Source: Bimastos eiseni
Taxonomy: Eukaryota > Annelida > Clitellata > Crassiclitellata > Lumbricidae
Assembly (NCBI GenBank): GCA_959347315.1
Contig: OY365810.1
Span: 27,631,106 to 27,695,105 of the forward strand
DNA length: 64,000 nucleotides
Direction: 5' to 3'
The notes under the pieces are model-generated. The model had not been told where the DNA came from. It ran no database searches and saw only the letters and a program-made list of their open reading frames with translations. Below are positions 24,141-36,940 of this stretch, one piece after another; position 1 is the first letter of the stretch, and the number at the start of each line of letters is the position of its first letter. A program made the translations under genes and the position numbers.

Positions 24141-25570
24141 CTGTAATTGTATCGAAGATTGTGGATTAAGCTTAATCATGGTTGTAGGCCTATAATTTGA
24201 TTTTAAAACCCATTTTTTAGTTGTTTTTTTTACATAAACCAAAAAGCCTCTGAAGAAAAAATATTAGATTTGACTCATTTGATGTTTTACAACTTTATCA
24301 ATTAGACTAATTGTGTTTGTATACTTGTCTTGCAGGCCCTATGTATTATTGATCCGCCGAGAGCCTGAGATGAGGCAGTGTTGCTGAAGCCGAAACATGT
24401 TAATATTTTGATATTAATGAAAAAGAAATTGTTTCGATCTAAATATTTATCGTTTGGTTTTTGTATCGGTTACCCTGGAATATGTCTGTCCCCTACGCTG
24501 ATACCGATTAATGGTCTACTGCAAAATATGGATGAATATTGGGCCACGCCCTATTTCCTGTGTTGGGCACAATAATTATGGCATTCAATAATTTATGGGA
24601 ATAGGCAGGCCTACTGCACGTGCTCACAATTTCTTCAACGTACGATAATGTTGCTGTTGGGGGTGTGCTTGCATTTTGACCTTGGCACATGCATGCACTA
24701 CTCAGTCCAGTTTTGAACACTCGGTGACTCATCTGCTGAGTCGCCAATTAAGGAGCCTAGACCTAGGCCCAGGCCTACATAATCAGCTATAAGGCGGGAA
24801 CCAAAGCTTGGAGGAATTAAATTGTTGCTCTATTGCTGAATTGCTGTTGTTACTTTTGTGCAGCGGCCAAAGATGTCGGTGAAATCAAACACCTATGCAA
24901 GCTATCGTTGTTGTATCATGATTACACTGCATGCACCTACATGTATATAATATATCTATCCATAGTATGGCTAGTAGCCTACACGAGCGATCAGCCAACT
25001 TGAGCTGCAGTGGCTAAAATGTTAGACATGCTTGTAGGCCTGTGTACTGTATATAGACCAATCTGTGAGCAATTGCAAAGATTGCTTCCTTATTTTGTGT
25101 TTGTCAATTAAGGCTGCCTGAGTAGAAGACTCAATTGATTGTGTGATTCAATGGCTGCATATATCTTATACGTGTACAATAATTATCTATCACAAGACTG
25201 CATGAAATACTGTTCTATTATCGGTTTCATTATGCTTCCAATATCACGAAGATGCTGTAGTGGAAATTGTGGAATACTATCCATCCTTGGGAATGAGATC
25301 ACCCCTCCATATTTGAAGGACGCAATGTTTCGGCGGGTTGATGGTATGCATACGTCCATAATATCTTTAGTATGCATGTAGGCTGAAAAGATGCAATCAT
25401 TGCGCTGTTGATTGTCTTCGCCATCTCAACTATCGACGTTATCCAGGATAATCCTTACTTTGTGGCTGGGTTTAGTGAGCCTTCACTTCAATGACCTCTT
25501 CGTCCTGCGCGAAATAGGCCAATAACCATCAATAGATTTCCTCGGCAGCCAAAGAGTCTACATCTCTGCA
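24141..25570. other. Intergenic, nothing recognised
   Basis: AT-rich, with scattered TAGGCCTA palindromes and no gene. Confidence 0.5.
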
Positions 25571-25574
25571 TGTG

Positions 25575-26060
25575 ATTATATAGTTGAATATAACCATAAC
25601 CATAACCAATCATTTTATTGATAAGCTCCAAACCGACACAATACAAAAATATAGAGTTAACAGTTAAATGAAAAAACAGAAGTAATCGGTGGAGGTTCAT
25701 AGGAAAGAAATAAAGAAACCCCTAATAAGAGACCAACGAGGGCCCAGTTATCGTGGCCCACCCTTTCTTACATGGAAATACAATTAAGCAGCGATTGGGA
25801 CTGTATAGGTAGCACGAAAATTGCTTTATATCTTAACTAGTTAACTAAATGAGTAAGCACCTCACTTCTAATGAGTATTCTGTTCAAGTAATAAATGTTT
25901 GTAATTTGTTTGAATAATCTGCAAGACTTTGACAACCGAATATCCAGAGGAGTTGCATTCCAGCTGAGGGACCATTAGGCGTATTTCGAAGCAAATTGCC
26001 GAGTGGTTTTTCTTCAAAATATTGGTCTAAAGTTAAAAACAGTGCGAGTATGGTAAGGAT
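25575..26060 (-). mobile_element. Jockey/CR1-type LINE 3' end with (GGTTAT)n tail
   Basis: The minus strand reads WSLSWNATPLDIRLSK, then LFKQITNIYYLNR (the WN-x-LP-x-x-IR ... FK-x-x-LK end). A 3' UTR beginning GGGTGGGCCACGATAACTGG follows, ending in a GGTTAT tandem (about 25592-25612). The same 3' UTR layout recurs at 33226-33350 and 43952-44090. Confidence 0.65.
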
Positions 26061-27220
26061 TAATAGATGAGGTCTGAGTGAAGTAGTTAGCGAAGCTGTA
26101 AACTATTCACAGACATTCGCGATGAGTCAAAACAAAATCGTCGGGGCGATTTGGACAAAGATAGGCCTAGTTGGACTATTTTGTGTTTGCCAAGGCTTCC
26201 TGAGTAGAATAATCGTCTTTCATCACTTGCGTGGTTCAATAGCAGCAGCACTGCCAAATGTCTAAACTACTGTAGGTTTTACGTTTACGAAAATCATGTG
26301 CAGCATCAATATTGTTAGGGCTGTTGCGAAGTCTAGCTATAGTTGCAATGAATGCAGGGCCGATGAGAAGAAAGCTGACAGACACACGTTAATTTCTATA
26401 GGTACTTGCACTAGCGTACCGCGGGGAGGGGGTGAAGGTCAATGGAGGGTCCTAGAAGGCCTAGAGTTCGTCTCTTACACAGGTCCATACCTCCCTAAGT
26501 AGGACCTAAACCGATATGTAATAAACCCTTCATTGATAAATGATTTCACTAGTCACGTCTGTAAGATATGACAACATTCATTCGCCAGGTGTCGATGCGA
26601 CTGCTCTTGACTCCGCTCCACGCAGGCATATGCATTGTCATTTTCTGGAATTGTAGTTGTATTGTAGGCCCTATTTCCGTTTATAATTAGAGCACAGACT
26701 ACAGACGACAGAACGTAGTCATTTACATTATGCAATTATGCAGCTTAATCGAAGTGATAAGTGTTAGATCGCCGAAAGACCCGAAACTAATCTATCGGAT
26801 TGAGCCGACGAATAATTATCGTCTGTAGGCCTGGCCTCTACTAATTTTAGAGTCTCTTTTTGTATCATCATAAAATTTTAGTAGTGAAAACATATGCGTA
26901 TTATCCCTAAACCTCGGCGCCCCTTTACTTTTGCCCCTAGGCGGCTTCCTGGATACTTCCGCTACTAAACGCAGGTAATTTAATCTAATAAATGTACAAA
27001 AATAATAAAAAAATCACGAAGTAAATTATTTTCATGTATAACTAAAGTTAGTATAGTTTATCTGGTAACTTCTAAAGCGCACTTTGCAGTTCCGACCAAT
27101 CACAGTCGATCACAGTGCGAAGGACCGCGAGAGAAAAGACAATATTTAGGATAGCGAAGAGATGTAGGGCCTAATAGGAACAACCGAGTCAGAGATCAAC
27201 ACAGACCTATGGTTTGCATA
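26061..27220. other. Intergenic, nothing recognised
   Basis: No exon or repeat family identified. Confidence 0.5.
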
Positions 27221-27224
27221 GACC

Positions 27225-27625
27225 TCGTTGCCGGGCCCACTATAGTTCCTGAGAAATGGCTGCCTAACCATTTTGACGATGTGACCTTGACCTCAAAGAT
27301 CAATATATGTTCAAGTAATATTGAAAATGCATCTTATGAATTCTTTGCCACTGAAAACCATCTCCTAGACATCAAACCTATCTCTGTGTCATTCATGGTT
27401 TCTTATAAATGGCTGATTTACTATTTCTGCTATGTGACCTTGACCTACAAGGTCACGGGACGTTCAGACGATATTACAGATATATATTTTAAATTCCTTG
27501 ACCTAAGAGCCATACCTTAGACAATAAAATGACCTTTCTATCATGCATGCATGGTTCCAGAGATATAGCAATTATATATATATCATGGCGGCTTATTTTG
27601 GTGTATTTTGGCCGCCATGATAGGG
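27225..27625. repeat. Dispersed-type repeat with GACCTTGACC words and terminal hairpin
   Basis: Two TGTGACCTTGACC words (about 27283 and 27434), a GTTCCAGAGATATAGCAAT segment, and a 12-bp perfect inverted repeat (27581-27592 with 27611-27622, TATCATGGCGGC) around an 18-base loop. Old MITE-like or retroposon sequence; no second copy found in the window. Confidence 0.4.
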
Positions 27626-28425
27626 TTGCGAGACACTCACCACAAATTTTCTGAATCGCCACCATCAGACGAAGAGAATGACACCAACCGCATATTTCTA
27701 TCACAAAAACCGTTACGGGATGACATTTGCTCCCGGACTAAAAGTGTTAAGAATGTGTTTGTTAAATTTAGATTGGAATATCCAGTGTCTGTTTTGTCAC
27801 TAGCATCATTCTGGCACCTGAATGTAACTAATGAGTTCAAGATAAGATTCGATGGGTAGTTGATCCTGGTTTACCACTACGTGACTGATTTACAATTCCA
27901 TAGCTTAAAATAAATTAGGTTAGACAATACGCCTAGTACAAATCAAATTATTTATCAGGGAATTATTGGTGTTACTGTATCATATTGCGCACATTGAATA
28001 ATAATGAATCACTAATTATGAACAGTGACAGTACTTTGAATTGTGTATTTTTAAATATAATAACGGAGTTGTTAATGCATGTAAATCATAGTAACGGAGT
28101 TGTATTTTAATTAAACTAGTTGAAAAACTAAAAGGACATTTTAGACCAACTCTGTCAAATTTAGGCATTGCTAAATATTGAGTTTTCTTCAGCAGTTCCA
28201 TAAGAATGTATCTGTAAATTAAAAGAATGTGCATCAACATTTTTATTCAAATATTATATTGAATTTGGCTCAGGTTGTGAAAAATACCCCTTAATCGGAT
28301 GGCAAATGGCACACATTCAAAATTCAAGGATCAGCGGTTGCGAAGGACTTCACCCTATCAATTCATCGAAAATTTAGAATAGTCGATAGGGTCATACTTG
28401 TACGTCACTATAGAAACGTGCCCCC
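27626..28425. other. Intergenic, nothing recognised
   Basis: A short duplicated word TAACGGAGTTGT occurs near 28062 and 28091; otherwise nothing. Confidence 0.5.
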
Positions 28426-28429
28426 TCTG

Positions 28430-28760
28430 ACTAAGCACCATGTACTTGGTCATCCAGCTGTGAATCTTATTGCTTTCATCAATCTTCCTTCCACCTTTAT
28501 TTCCTCCACCACACTTTCCATTTCCTCAAATAGGCCTGTTGGTTCCTCTGGCCGTTAAAGAGTATTGGCTAGAGTGGTTATTCTTTCCTCACTCCTCTTC
28601 CCATAGTTCCTGGTTCCGAATATTCTTCCTTCATTTTATCCTGGTTGCAAGTCTCCATTGAGTCTGCTGTCTTTCCAATCCAACCCATTTTTCTCAACGC
28701 ACTCATTAACCTTCTCCAGTCAACTCTATCAAAGACCTTTTCTTAATATTCTATAGCCTA
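28430..28760 (-). mobile_element. RTE/L1-like LINE reverse-transcriptase core fragment
   Basis: The minus strand gives EKVFDRVDWRRLMSALRKMG, then MGRGVRKE-PL and, shifted, EIKVEGRLMKAIRFTAG. These correspond to RT motifs KAFDRVDW, GVRQGCPLSP and the segment leading into RFADD. The Asp-Asp is lost and frames are broken. Confidence 0.75.
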
Positions 28761-30300
28761 CGTGACACATGATCCTACATTATTAATTTGACCATGCTAT
28801 AAACTTCTCTTCGCAAGCACTTGGAAAGCTTCAGTTACATCTCCTGTAGGCCTACACGTACCTCTTCTAAACTCGTGTATTGGTCCTCTCCTTAAGCAGT
28901 CATTTGTTTCCGCTCTTGCCTGTAAGATATTCCAGTTGGTATCTTGCTATATCTCACCAAGATACCTTTCATGTGTTGGCCTATCTTCTCCTGTTTTCTT
29001 GCTGCATGGAACCATATGCTTGTTACACCAGTTCTTGTCTTTTGCATAACCTTGCTCTTGGTCATTTTTCTTCTGCATACTCTATGTTTTCCTGCATACC
29101 TATTTCAGCGTCGTGGTGTTCGTGCAACTTATTCACAGGCATTTTTCCCGTTGCCTTTCTCCGGGTGTATTTCTAAGACTTTCATCTCGTGGCACCGTTG
29201 ATCTCCGACGTCTGTCCTAGAGTTTCTTTATCCGTGGGCACGGGCATGTATAGACCAGCGAGGACTTGGTCATCCATCAATCATGCTGTGTACAAGAGAA
29301 AGGACCACGTGAGGGTGACATGTGGTATGGTCATCTGGGCGGCTGCAGGCACTATGCGTAGTTTCCTCATCACGTATAAACTGTGCGACCTAAAATAGAT
29401 TAAAAGAATCAGTCAATTAAGTGACTGCATTTAGGCAGACAGTGATTGATGCATGAGAAATAAAACAGAAAGAATGATGGACACAACTAATTATCAACCA
29501 AACTAAACGCTGGATGGGGCATTAGTTCACGTTGCCGACGTGCAGCCATAGTGGCCTGCGTTTGGATGGAATAGGACTAATTCACGATTACTGCTTGTGT
29601 CCTACTGAATGCCTGCCTCACTTAAAAAATTCAAAAATTGAATGCAGTGAACATAGTAATCAGTGTTGTTAAGTTACTGTTAGGCTACTTAAGTGGAACA
29701 TGTTTAATTGAGTGAAATTTTTAAAAGATGTTAGTCATGTTACGCATTTTCATATTTCATGTGATTATGTGACGTCACATTTCGTCGACCTCTGCCATTC
29801 GTCACAAATCGTCACAAGTGTGCGACCGCTCCCCAAATGCATGAAATCATTTATGGACGACCCCTTATTCATCGTTGACAAGATGGGGAAAATAGAATTA
29901 ACTAAATTAGATACTGCTCACGGGTGTTGGAAATCTGCATTTTAGACTCTGATACGGCAAATGACAAAAAACGCTAACCTAAGAAGGATACCAATTCCAA
30001 GACCGATGCATTTGAGACCAAGACCAAGAACGCAGTTTTCCGGTCTCGAGAACACATTCCTGAACAGTGGTCTAACAGAACGTAAAATTCAACACAGAGA
30101 ATGAAGAGGATTGAAACTTTACATTACTAAACGTAATAGTTTCCTGAGTTTCATGACATCCCTGACTCAAACCAATCTGCATATCACACGCAATTCGCAT
30201 GGTATGAGCCAATCTTATAGATCATTGGTTGACACAGTTTTAAAGGTATATATAATTATATATCGTTATATTATATATTATTATATAATATAATTATATA
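28761..30300. other. Intergenic, nothing certain
   Basis: A CT-rich plus strand leaves long open frames near 28880-29200 without a recognisable product. A GAGACCAAGACCAAG stretch at about 30014-30040 is related to the element at 52915-53355. AT repeats lie at 30245-30302. Confidence 0.45.
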
Positions 30301-31909
30301 TCTCCGTCGGTTGCAATGGATTGTGAACGCGTATTTCCCTACATCATCACGTGGTATTCTTATTCTTAAACATCTTGGCTCATTAAAATCTGTCGGACGT
30401 TGTCTCGATGTGTCATTGATGTTGACGGTTGGTTGAATTTCTTAGCCCCGCTACTGCTCGTAGTCCAGCAGTAGGCTTGGGCGATTAGTGACTCTTACTA
30501 ATCGCGATTAGTAGGCGTCAACTAATCGATTAGTAGGCGCTTAGGCGTAGGCGATTAGTTCGATTGTTCGATTAGCTCGATTAATAATATCACAACTCGT
30601 GATATTGACTATGTTCGTCAGTAAATGTAAATGCCGAATTACGGTAGCCCGCATAAACTAACCATGGAAATTTTATTTATAACGCGTATGACATAATGAT
30701 TATTTGTCTATGTTTCAATACTATTTGCAAATTTGACGTATAACATGACTCCCGACAGTTTTACTCAACTTCTGTGTAAGCTTACTGTACGTCGTGCCTG
30801 AAAGCAATATTTAAAGCCAATTTCGTCTGCTTTGGTTTAGTATAATCAGATATTCCGCATTATGCTTCTGTCGGTTGATACATCCATCCATCCATCCTTC
30901 CATCCAACTATATATCCATCCATCCTTATATGGTCTGCCCCTCTAACGGTTAAACGAGATCGAAACGACTTTGGTGGAGGTGGTGTCGAATCACTCACTC
31001 GGTCTCCGTCGGTCGGTTGCAATGGATTGTGAACAAGAATCATCGACGCGTATTTCCCTACATCATCACATGGTATTATTATTCTTAAACATCTTGGCTC
31101 ATTAAAATCTGTCGGACGTTGTCTCGATGTGTCATTGATGTTGACGGTTGGTTGAATTTCTTAGCCCCGCTACTGCTCGTAGTCCAGCAGTAGGCTTGGG
31201 CGATTAGTGACTCTTACTAATCGCGATTAGTAGGCGTCAACTAATCGATTAGTAGGCGCTTAGGCGTAGGCGATTAGTTCGATTGTTCGATTAGCTCGAT
31301 TAATAATATCACAACTCGTGATATTGACTATGTTCGTCAGTAAATGTAAATGCCGAATTACGGTAGCCCGCATAAACTAACCATGGAAATTTTATTTATA
31401 ACGCGTATGACATAATGATTATTTGTCTATGTTTCAATACTATTTGCAAATTTGACGTATAACATGACTCCCGACAGTTTTACTCAACTTCTGTGTAAGC
31501 TTACTGTACGTCGTGCCTGAAAGCAATATTTAAAGCCAATTTCGTCTGCTTTGGTTTAGTATAATCAGATATTCCGCATTATGCTTCTGTCGGTTGATAC
31601 ATCCATCCATCCATCCTTCCATCCAACTATATATCCATCCATCCTTATATGGTCTGCCCCTCTAACGGTTAAACGAGATCGAAACGACTTTGGTGGAGGT
31701 GGTGTCGAATCACTCACTCGGTCTCCGTCGGTCGGTTGCAATGGATTGTGAACAAGAATCATCGACGCGTATTTCCCTACATCATCACATGGTATTATTA
31801 TTCTTAAACATCTTGGCTCATTAAAATCTGTCGGACGTTGTCTCGATGTGTCATTGATGTTGACGGTTGGTTGAATTTCTTAGCCCCGCTACTGCTCGTA
31901 GTCCAGCAG
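30301..31909. repeat. 719-bp tandem repeat, 2.25 copies
   Basis: Copy 1 30301-31001, copy 2 31002-31720, partial copy 3 31721-31909. Offsets are exactly 719 across the array. Copy 1 differs near its start (missing a 12-base AAGAATCATCGA-type segment and a CGGT); most of the unit is otherwise identical between copies 1 and 2. Each full unit holds a hAT-type end starting CAGTAGGCTTGGGCGATTAG, followed by clustered ACTAATCG/CGATTAGT words, plus a (CCAT)n run. The third copy breaks exactly at the CAGT before that end. Confidence 0.95.
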
Positions 31910-31985
31910 TGCCAGTCCCAAACGAGGAGGGCGACGCTAATGATCTTTGATATCGCACACTGTCGTTATATATAAAAAAACTTCG
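31905..31985 (+). repeat. Dispersed repeat, shared with 51811-51895
   Basis: Both begin GCAGTGCCAGTCC and continue with GGAGGAGGGCGA, ATGATCTTT and CACAC-GTCGTTA. Probably the end of a retroelement; identity unknown. Confidence 0.55.
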
Positions 31986-32344
31986 TTAAATGGGTTGTTA
32001 ACGTTACTCGACGTTTGCTAACAGTGTCACCCTTATTCACGATGCCTTCCATTTAGCACGAACATCGATTTTAGGTTGATTAAAGCCGTAATAAAAGTTC
32101 CAGATTAGATACAATATGATAAGTTGATAACATCGGATTACATCATTCTGATGAAGAATGTTTCAGATCATATCAGATTGGAACAGATTAGACCTATATC
32201 AAACATTATCTTCCTTTTTTAACAGCTTAATGCAAGGAAATATGTAACGAAATATTCAATAAAAGATACAATTTATGTCTAAATACATGTGGTCTTAACA
32301 ACAATCTTACTAATGTCTAATGGTCTGATAACTATTGCACAAAT
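31986..32344. other. Intergenic, nothing recognised
   Basis: AT-rich spacer before a LINE. Confidence 0.5.
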
Positions 32345-33360
32345 AAATTGGCAACGGACCTTATTAGCATCGGACGGTATATTCTAAGCGTGTATAGGCC
32401 TACATGCCTACATGGCACGATTATAATTGGAACCATTCCCCAAATCACTAAATTACATTTTCTTGGTGTCATCATCGATCAAAATCTGACCTGGAAGGAA
32501 CATATTTCTCAAATATCGATAAAATTGGCCAAAAATATAGGTATTATATCACGCATCTCATATAAGTTACCAACGCACATCTTAACCAACCTGTATTACT
32601 CGTTAATTCATCCGTACCTAGGATACTGTAATATGTTTGGGCGTCGAATTATGCCTCACGACTTACACGTTTGGTTATTTTACAGAAAAGAGCCGTTCGA
32701 ATTATAACAAAATCTGATTATAAATGTCCTACTGCTCATCTTTTCTGCCTCTACCGCATCCTAACATTAGATATTTACTAATGAATTGATTGATTGATTG
32801 ATTGATTAGAGTATTGTAAACTGGTGAATTTATGTTTCGCTATAAACATGGTTTGTTACCTTACACCTTCAGTGGGTATTTTAACACTGGATCGGCCATT
32901 CACTCTTACAGTACTAGGACAGCCTCCAATTATGGAACTACCTTTGCACACACTAACACCCGTAAATTCTGTATCAAGATTACTGGTACCACAGTTTGGA
33001 ACAATCTTCCTGCTGGCATCCTTGGCGTTCCTCATCTCCTGCTCTTTAAAAAAACTCTTGCGTGCTCATCTTCTAACTCTAAATGTATAATAATGTCTTG
33101 TCTTCTGTTCATTTTGGTGTAAAATGTATAGCATTAAAAATGCTAATTATGCTAACACTACAATTGAAATGTTAACAATTTCCAATTTGACATGTTATCT
33201 ACCTCTATCTAATTGTATTGGTACATAGGTGGCCCTGCCCAGCGGGACCTTGGTCCCTTTAGGTCCCCTTTTGTAGCCCAACTCTGTTACCAATATGAAA
33301 TATGATCATGTGCTATTGTATTTTGGGAACTATAAAAAAGCTATGTTATGTTATGTTAAT
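32345..33360 (+). mobile_element. Jockey/CR1-type LINE, 3' half
   Basis: The first frame reads ITKLHFLGVIIDQNLTWKEH, then LAKNIGIISRISYKLP, then LIHPYLGYCNMFG. After a frame break the next frame gives LLPYTFSGYFNTGSAIHSYS, then TGTTVWNNLPAGI and LFKKTLACS. This is the post-catalytic RT region and C-terminus. A 3' UTR (GGTGGCCCTGCCCAGCGGGA) follows, with a terminal (ATGTT)n tail at about 33341-33357. 5'-truncated with one or two breaks. Confidence 0.88.
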
Positions 33361-33584
33361 ATAAACATGATATAGACCTATAAATTTATGTTCGATTAAT
33401 ACATATTATTATAATGTATTCATGCGGTATAATTATGATTAAGTTTATTTTTGCGTTTCAAAGAGCTTGCAACCTTCCGCGCAGCTGCAGATATAGCGAA
33501 TGACATTTATAAAAGAAAACCGGGAACCAGCACACATGTGCTGAAATGCTGACTGAATTCCGAGCGAATCTATCAGTCTGCAAG

Positions 33585-33946
33585 CGGCTAATAGACAAAA
33601 AACTGGATATTATATAGCGTAGAGAATGACCACCTAGCGGCGACTGCAGCTGCTGCGTTCTGTCTGAGATTGACGGCGCTTCTGATGCGTTCGCTGTTGC
33701 CTCTGTTTCCCGTTGAATTCATAATAGATTCTATAGTCTACGAATGAAACGACAGACCCGCAATTCTCATGCAGAGCTGCTGTAGTTCATTTATTAATTC
33801 TGTTATTATCTTCCGCACTGGATAAATTTGTTGTATATATGCAGTATGATATTCAATATTGTTCAAAGTTAATAGCGTTTAGGTTATTATTCGTAGGCGC
33901 TTGGAGCGCTGCAGTCGCCGTTTTCCAGCTTAGTGTCTATTAACGG
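33585..33946. mobile_element. Foldback/MITE-like element
   Basis: Outer inverted words GGCTAATAGACA (33586-33597) and TGTCTATTAACGG (33934-33946), and a perfect inner inverted pair CGGCGACTGCAGC (33638-33650) with its complement (33908-33920). Arm spacing differs (about 40 versus 10 bases), so one arm carries an insertion. A 54-base internal piece (33834-33887) recurs identically at 40055-40108. Confidence 0.5.
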
Positions 33947-34300
33947 AATGCATTCCAGGACATGTAGCAAACGTCGGTCGTTGAGGTCATGCATTGGAAG
34001 GAAACTATCATTTTGATTATCAACTCTAGCTGAATGAAGTTCGTTTATTGCTTTTGTCTTAGTAGATTCTTCAGTTCAAACTCTCTAGCGTTAAAACGTG
34101 CATTGTGATTGCAAATCCACTGTCTTCTAGATTTCCCCGTTCTTCTTTTTCTCTATTTCTCTGCCACCGTGTCCGTCTCAATCCCCGTCTCTCTGTCCGT
34201 CTTTCTCTGCCTTTCTATCTCCCTGTGTCATTTTCTATCCAACTCAGACACCTCCTTCCTCCCCTTACTTTTACCCTGACCCTTTGGTGTGAGACAAGTT

Positions 34301-34540
34301 AATAGACAAGTTAAGACAATAAAGCAATTGGTTGATAAGGCAATAAGACAATACGGCGTTAAGATAATAAGCGGACCTAGATACAGGGCAGATACACACG
34401 TATATATATATATAATATATATATATATACGTGACCTAGATACAGGGCAGATATACACGTATGTATATATATAATATATATATACGTGTATATCTTATTG
34501 CCTTATCAACCAATTGCTTTATTGTCTTAACTTGTCTATT
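34301..34540. repeat. Perfect 48-bp inverted repeat with AT-rich centre
   Basis: Arms 34301-34348 and 34493-34540 are exact reverse complements. The 144-base centre holds a duplicated CCTAGATACAGGGCAGATA segment and TATATA runs flanked by ACGTG, itself nearly palindromic. A foldback element or palindrome; no coding. Confidence 0.95.
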
Positions 34541-35340
34541 TCTCGCTACATCTTAGCCCTGTCTTAAATTCCTTTCCATCTATCTCTGTATACATGTACG
34601 TGCCCGTTTGTCTTATATAAGCCTATCCTCTGTCCGTTTCTCTCCTACCCTAAATATTTGTGGATATGGGTCGTTCATTATGGATCGCCTCAACGAGCGA
34701 CGTCGCAAATTCTGCTTCATAAGCCACGCTATAAAATCTTTTCGATTTCCTCGTAAATTCAACGCGTGGTCCGAGCCCAACCAAATACACTGCGTTCCAT
34801 CAGAATACACAGTGCTTCAGCAAAAACTGTCCAGCGCACTCTGCAAACCACGATGTTGCCTATGACCTACCTCGTTCTGTCCTCTATTGAAAAGCTGCTA
34901 TAGTAATTTTAGGTTCGGCCGCAAATTCTACGAGATAACTATGGCGGCTTTATCGACTATATAGGCCTGTGCATTGTGACCTCACGTACCCTACAGTTGT
35001 GTCCGATCGTGCGGCAATCGACTCGATCGCCACCTCACATTTTTGGCGAAACATCGTTTTACCTTATGGTGATGTACTCAGAATGGTATATTCTAAGACA
35101 ACGAACCAAGAAAGCACCATTTTATACAAGATTGATGAATTTCTGCCAACCTGAAATTGTGCATTTCTGCAATTCTGTATTTCTGCACTTTTGCTATAAT
35201 ACTGATTTATACTGATGGCGGTGAGTCCATTGTCCCTTCCTACCTCGTAACCGAAATATAATCCGTGAAGGTACTTTCCTATGCCTCCACACTAGAAATA
35301 TTACTACGAGTGTCATTTTAGGCTATACACAGTATTACAC
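34541..35340. other. Intergenic, nothing recognised
   Basis: No exon or repeat family identified. Confidence 0.5.
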
Positions 35341-35721
35341 ACACAGTGTCACACACACACACACGCGCACACCTCTACACACACTCTCTCTCTCTCGCAC
35401 GACCACATACACACATACTCTCTCGCTCCCACTGTCTCTGTCTGTCTGTCTGTGACACGTCTGTTCTCTCTCACTCAACCTACATTGTATCTGTCTGTCT
35501 TTATCTCTGTCTCTGCCTTTATCTATCTATCTGTCTGTCTGTCCGTCCGTCCGTACGTCCGGCCTTCCGTCCGTCCATCCATTCATCCATCCATCCATCC
35601 ATCAGTCCATCCATCAATCTCTCTTTCTCTCTAGCAATCAATCTATCTTGGTATTTATCTTAGTTTTTTCTGTCTGTGCTATCGTCCGCGCATCTGATAT
35701 GTGTGTGCCTCTCTCTCTCTC

Positions 35722-35810
<89 letters not shown>

Positions 35811-35820
35811 TGCTCTGTCT
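35341..35820 (+). repeat. Compound microsatellite cluster (CA, TCTG, CCAT, TC)
   Basis: (CA)n, then (TCTG)n, (CCAT)n and a long (TC)n at about 35708-35802. The segment 35617-35720 is about 90% identical to 43283-43392. All open frames here are low-complexity artefacts. Confidence 0.95.
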
Positions 35821-36940
35821 CTGTGTGTGGCTCTATATCTTTGTATATCTCTTTCTCTGCACCATATCGACCTACGGGTGATTACAGATTACGAGCATAC
35901 ATGGTTTCTGTCAACAAAGAGACCCGTCTGATCGAGAAGTCATCTATTTATGAATCACATTGTCCAACGAAGAATACCTTAATCTTTCTCAAATGTTTGC
36001 AAGCAATGTAACAATGTTTCGTTTTCAAGCAAGTTTTTTGATTCGAACCAACTTCTTGAAATCTGGAACTTAGTTTGAATGAGAGTGTATAAGCGTGGCA
36101 TCATAGCAGGGACTATAGATTGGTGTGATTTCAGAAATAAAGCGCAGTTGACACTATCGATTCGGCAGATGACTGGTGTGGAGTTGTAAATACCACTTGC
36201 TGTCCTCTGTGGACGCCCACGACTATATATACGCTGGTCAAAGTGGCATTTAGTATAAATACACGACTGTGACGATACATTATGATCAGCCTGATCTGTC
36301 ATTCTAGGACTAGCTTTGTGTATTAGCTAAGAGCATTGGCCCTCCTTTATTATCCATGCTTGAGACTGGCACTGTCAGAGTACGAACAATGGCGGAGTTC
36401 TGTCAGTCTGAATGATTGTAATAGTGTAGTTGTAACGCCCAAGTTTCTATTCGCTGTGTGAAAGCTAAGCGTTGGGATTTGGTAAGGTTAATGAAATTGA
36501 CGCTGACACCGTTTGGCAGTGCCACGGTGAACGAGATTCAGGACAATGAATTTAGTTTGAGTCTTTGTGGCGGCGGAGGTGATTGCTGACATGGCCAACG
36601 ATGACGAATGGCGATGAATGGATTCTCGTTCGTTACAATATATGCCTCTGTGGCGGACAGGCCACAAGGCTTGAATGAATGATTTATTTAAATAATCGGC
36701 TCGCCATAAGTGTTATTTTACGTCTATTTTTTTACAGTGTTGCGCATAGGAAGGAAGACCGATCGGCGGTTTTTAATTGAGTGCATAGCTTGCAGACGCA
36801 TGAATTGGCTTGAGTATAGCCTGACATGCGGTGCATCGCTATATATGTGGAGCAGTGGTTCGTACTGTTTCATACGTAGAGTGGTTCTCGTACCGCTCCA
36901 GGGATCGTTGAGTGTTGCCATATAAATACGACCTCTAGTG
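35821..36940. other. Intergenic, nothing recognised
   Basis: The open frame on the minus strand at 35979-36302 has no family resemblance. Confidence 0.45.

Noticed and set aside
35346..36011. Several overlapping long open frames rich in Ser/Leu
   Set aside because: Low-complexity TC/TCTG/CCAT microsatellites; overlapping frames all open.
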